From assembly GCF_000382385.1 (NCBI RefSeq), contig NZ_KB908320.1, positions 1 through 64,000 of the forward strand: a DNA stretch of 64,000 bases. Reading direction: 5' to 3'. This DNA is from Segatella maculosa DSM 19339 = JCM 15638 (GTDB lineage Bacteria; Bacteroidota; Bacteroidia; Bacteroidales; Bacteroidaceae). The notes below the pieces were generated by a model, which did not search any database, had not been told where the DNA came from, and saw only the letters and a list, made by a program, of their open reading frames with translations. Both the position numbers and the translations under genes were made by a program. This document shows, in pieces, positions 61,305-64,000 of this stretch (positions are counted from its first letter, which is position 1; each line of letters begins with the position of its first letter).

Positions 61305-63442
61305 TGAAAGACAAGATAGTAATATATCAAGTGTTACCCAGACTTTTCGGCAATCGTAATGAGACTCTCATCGAGTCCGGCACGATTGCCGAAAATGGTT
61401 GTGGCAAGTTCTCCGCCTTTGATGACAAAACGCTGAAGGAACTCCACGACATGGGTATCACGCATGTATGGTATACCGGAGTCATACGTCATGCCACGCA
61501 GACGGATTATTCTGCTTATGGGATTCCAAAGCAGCATCCTGAAATCGTGAAGGGAAAGGCGGGCTCTCCCTATGCCATCACGGATTATTATGACGTAGAT
61601 CCGGATTTGGCCGACAAGGTTTCGGAACGCATGGCGGAATGGGAGCAATTGATAGAAAGAACCCATGTGGCAGGAATGAAGGTTGTCTTGGATTTTGTGC
61701 CCAATCATGTTGCACGCGAATACCGGTCAGTCTGCAAACCAACGGGAGTGCGCGATTTGGGGGAGGACGACGACACGGCCTTGCATTTCTCGCCACGCAA
61801 TGACTTTTATTATTGCTGGGGCGAACCGCTTGACCTCAGTGCGATTGCATCGGGCACAAGTTACGAAGAAACACCGGCCAAGGCTACGGGCAATGACCAT
61901 TTCGATGCGCACCCCGGAATAAACGACTGGTATGAAACCGTGAAGTTGAATTACGGCGTTGATTACTGCAATACCGATGGCAGAAGTTATCACTTCGACC
62001 CGATACCGAGCGCATGGCGCAAGATGACGGACATACTTCTGTTCTGGGCCGCGAAGGGTATCGATGCTTTCAGATGCGACATGGCAGAGATGGTGCCCGT
62101 AGAGTTTTGGGACTACGCCACCAATAAGGTGAGAAAGCGTTTTCCACACATACTTTTTATCGGCGAAGTTTATAACACCTCGCTCTATCGCACCTATATC
62201 GCCAACGGCTTTGACTATCTCTACGACAAGGTGGGCATGTATGACTGCATGCGTGGCGTCATTAGTGGCATGCGCGGCGCGCACGAGATTACCCGCGAGT
62301 GGCAGGCCACCGACGACATTCACGAGCACATGCTCTACTTTCTCGAGAACCACGACGAGCAGCGCATTGCGAGCGATTTCTTTGCCGGTGCTGGGCGCAA
62401 GGCTATTCCTGCGGCAGCCATTGCAATTCTGCTGCGCACCAATCCTTTTATGCTCTACAGTGGGCAGGAGTTCGGCGAAAGGGGAATGGACTGTGAAGGT
62501 TTCAGCGGTCGTGACGGTCGGACGTCAATCTTCGACTATTGGTCGGTCTCAACGCTGCGGCGCGCTTTTACAGACAAGCAGTTGTTGTCCGACGAAGAAA
62601 AGGCACTGGCCGAGGCGTATCGGCGACTCTTGCGGATAGCCCATCGCGAGGCTGCAATCTACGACGGCGAGTTCTTCGACCTAACTTACGCCAACCCCTC
62701 TCGACAGGATTTCAATCCTGACAAAGAGTATGCTTTCTTGCGGAAGAAAGACGACGTAATCGTGCTGGTCGTGGCGAACTTTGCGGAGCACGACAAGACT
62801 TCGGACATCATTATCCCTGCACACGCTTTCGATTTTTGGAAAATTCCCGAAGCGAACTTTGTGGCTCGCGAGCTCTTGTCAGGCAAACTGACGACGTTCG
62901 CTTTGATGAGAGACGCCTCCGTGCGCGTAGTGGTTCCGGCCTACGGCTGTGGTATTTTTAAATTCAATCTGAAGATGAAAGATTACGTGTTCAATGAGCA
63001 TCATAAGGACGAGTTCCCGCCGGCCCACACGGCAGAGCACCTGCTCAACCGACTGATGATGCAGATGTTTGGCTGCGAGAGGAGCCGCAATGCGCATATC
63101 GAGCGGAAGAAGAGCAAGATGAGCTACACGCTTGAGCGTAAGCCGACGCGCCAAGAAGAAAAGGAAATCGAGCGGCGCATGAACGAACTCATAGAGCAAG
63201 ACCTACCCGTCAGCTACGAGCTTGTTGACAGAGCGCATGTTCCCGAAGGAATCGATCTTGACCGACTACCCGACGACGCCTCGGAGATGTTGCGGCTCGT
63301 TCGCATTGGCGACTTCGACATCTGTCCGTGCTTGGGCAGGCATGTGCGGTCGACGGCGCAAATCGGGCGTTTCGAGTTGTTGGGGACGAACTGGGACGAG
63401 ATGAAGCATACATTCCGAATACGTTTCAAGGTGGTGCAATAG
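61304..63442 (+). CDS. GH13 alpha-amylase family protein fused to an AlaX-type tRNA-editing domain
   Basis: Two unrelated parts in one 712-residue frame. Residues 1 to about 555 are a GH13 glycosidase: VVLDFVPNH (region I), AFRCDMAEMVP (nucleophile Asp), FIGEVYN (acid Glu), FLENHDEQR (transition-state Asp), then a short beta C-domain. From Met558 the sequence becomes an AlaX/alanyl-tRNA editing-like domain: HTAEH (His575, His579) and CLGRH (Cys676, His680) form the HxxxH and CxxxH zinc set, with NAHIERKKSKMSY between. No signal peptide is visible, so the enzyme is cytoplasmic. No stop or frameshift separates the halves. In other genomes I would expect these as two genes. Confidence 0.85.
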   Translation: MKDKIVIYQVLPRLFGNRNETLIESGTIAENGCGKFSAFDDKTLKELHDMGITHVWYTGVIRHATQTDYSAYGIPKQHPEIVKGKAGSPYAITDYYDVDPDLADKVSERMAEWEQLIERTHVAGMKVVLDFVPNHVAREYRSVCKPTGVRDLGEDDDTALHFSPRNDFYYCWGEPLDLSAIASGTSYEETPAKATGNDHFDAHPGINDWYETVKLNYGVDYCNTDGRSYHFDPIPSAWRKMTDILLFWAAKGIDAFRCDMAEMVPVEFWDYATNKVRKRFPHILFIGEVYNTSLYRTYIANGFDYLYDKVGMYDCMRGVISGMRGAHEITREWQATDDIHEHMLYFLENHDEQRIASDFFAGAGRKAIPAAAIAILLRTNPFMLYSGQEFGERGMDCEGFSGRDGRTSIFDYWSVSTLRRAFTDKQLLSDEEKALAEAYRRLLRIAHREAAIYDGEFFDLTYANPSRQDFNPDKEYAFLRKKDDVIVLVVANFAEHDKTSDIIIPAHAFDFWKIPEANFVARELLSGKLTTFALMRDASVRVVVPAYGCGIFKFNLKMKDYVFNEHHKDEFPPAHTAEHLLNRLMMQMFGCERSRNAHIERKKSKMSYTLERKPTRQEEKEIERRMNELIEQDLPVSYELVDRAHVPEGIDLDRLPDDASEMLRLVRIGDFDICPCLGRHVRSTAQIGRFELLGTNWDEMKHTFRIRFKVVQ

Positions 63443-63563
63443 TGTACCGCCTGCGTTTCGAAGTGGGTTATTTTGATTGGAAAGTAAAGTTTTTTCGCAT
63501 TCTTTTCGCACCAAAAAAATGCTTCTATAACTCATTGATAATCAACTCTTTGTAGAGAGCCAA

Positions 63564-63651
63564 AATTCCCTTATAAGAGAATTTAAATTGTCTTATAGGG
63601 GAATTTAAATTCTCTTATAAGGGAATTTGAAAAGAATACGCAGGGAATTTG
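63564..63651. repeat. four-unit 22-bp array upstream of pdxS
   Basis: Steps at 63564, 63586, 63608 and 63630; the core AATTCTCTTATAAGGGAATT is nearly palindromic (TTCCCTTATAAGGGAA-like). It is the main content of the 329-base gap 63443-63771; no promoter was recognised with confidence. Confidence 0.88.
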
Positions 63652-63771
63652 AAGTTGCTTCTATATTGTAAAAAATTAATCATAATGCTTTTTGAACGTG
63701 GAGCACCGAGGGCTAATTCCGGAAGCGGGAAAAGGGCGTTGAAATAAAAATCAAAAATAAAAAGAGGAATT

Positions 63772-64000
63772 ATGAAAAAAACAGAGAATCGACAAGAGTT
63801 GAACCGTAACCTTGCACAGATGCTGAAGGGCGGTGTCATCATGGACGTGACAACGCCCGAACAGGCAAAGATTGCCGAGGCGGCCGGTGCTTGCGCCGTG
63901 ATGGCTTTGGAGAGAATCCCTGCCGACATTCGCGCGGCAGGTGGTGTGTCAAGAATGAGCGACCCGCGAATGATCAAGGGCATACAGGAGGCCGTGACCA
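63772..64000 (+). CDS. pdxS: pyridoxal 5'-phosphate synthase lyase subunit, 5' end only
   Basis: First 76 codons, cut by the window edge. [23 protein letters not shown] is, in outline, the start of PdxS, with the catalytic Asp in [26 protein letters not shown] follows exactly as in the family. PdxS makes PLP from ribose-5-phosphate, glyceraldehyde-3-phosphate and ammonia supplied by PdxT. This is the DXP-independent route, while pdxA at 3377-4459 belongs to the DXP-dependent one. Confidence 0.95.
   Translation, partial: MKKTENRQELNRNLAQMLKGGVIMDVTTPEQAKIAEAAGACAVMALERIPADIRAAGGVSRMSDPRMIKGIQEAVT

Overview
The window looks like chromosome from a Bacteroidota of the Prevotella group. Supporting signs are many Bacteroidales-type promoters (TTTG, 19-21 bases, TAnnTTTG), a 287-residue primary sigma factor without region 1.1, and families typical of the order (DUF4837 lipoprotein, DUF4922, EF-G2, an RprX/RprY-like two-component pair). 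There is little sign of Shine-Dalgarno use, and intergenic DNA is full of short-period repeats. The genus is an inference; no rRNA is present.

Layout. 1-2400: right part of a mobilizable element (candidate oriT, MobC-like protein, relaxase, DUF2188 protein), then a promoter embedded in a 14-bp inverted repeat with a possible small RNA. 2392-6084 (minus): operon rlmN, DUF4837 lipoprotein, pdxA, YbhN/AglD-like membrane protein. 6670-11705: an unusual three-domain protein (glycosyltransferase 2, HIT-like DUF4922, SpoIID) with an AmpG-like permease. 12612-18988: phosphodiesterase, an AAA-CYTH fusion with an AraC-type regulator, a Nif3 and zinc-ribbon pair, and a translationally coupled operon of a degenerate ABC ATPase, a FetB-like permease and a secreted nuclease. 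19099-21943: agmatine to putrescine (aguA, aguB) and a methyltransferase. 22491-26974: anaerobic ribonucleotide reductase and its activase, an HsdR-N-like nuclease domain, holA. 27741-33467: XRE regulator, pyrK-pyrD, SlyD-like FKBP, aroC, rpoD. 33511-38391: exported protein, a kinase, S26-type peptidase and PqqD trio, ftsK. 38502-45664: exonuclease, RlmI-like methyltransferase, tilS, manC-gmd, prmA. 45805-52085: aromatic/Gly-rich exported protein, FadL-like porin, and an HGSNAT-like and NAGLU pair. 52185-54000: two identical tRNA-Lys genes and hemW. 54117-63442: EF-G2, rprXY-like pair, rpsF-rpsR-rplI, fabD and a GH13 amylase fused to an AlaX-type editing domain. 63772 onward: 5' end of pdxS.

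How it fits together. Most of the window is core metabolism: PLP, pyrimidine, chorismate, dNTP, fatty acid, nucleotide-sugar and polyamine synthesis, translation, and chromosome segregation. The more unusual content is (i) intergenic arrays with a strict period of 22, 23 or 41-42 bp, in which the period often persists while the unit sequence changes; (ii) fusions (GT2-DUF4922-SpoIID and GH13-AlaX); (iii) enzymes that have lost catalytic motifs (the FetA-like ATPase, and EF-G2 with Ser for the catalytic His); and (iv) a compact kinase, peptidase and RRE-like locus that resembles a stripped-down RiPP maturation set.

Everything here was read by eye. Family names rest on recognised motifs and lengths, not on database searches.
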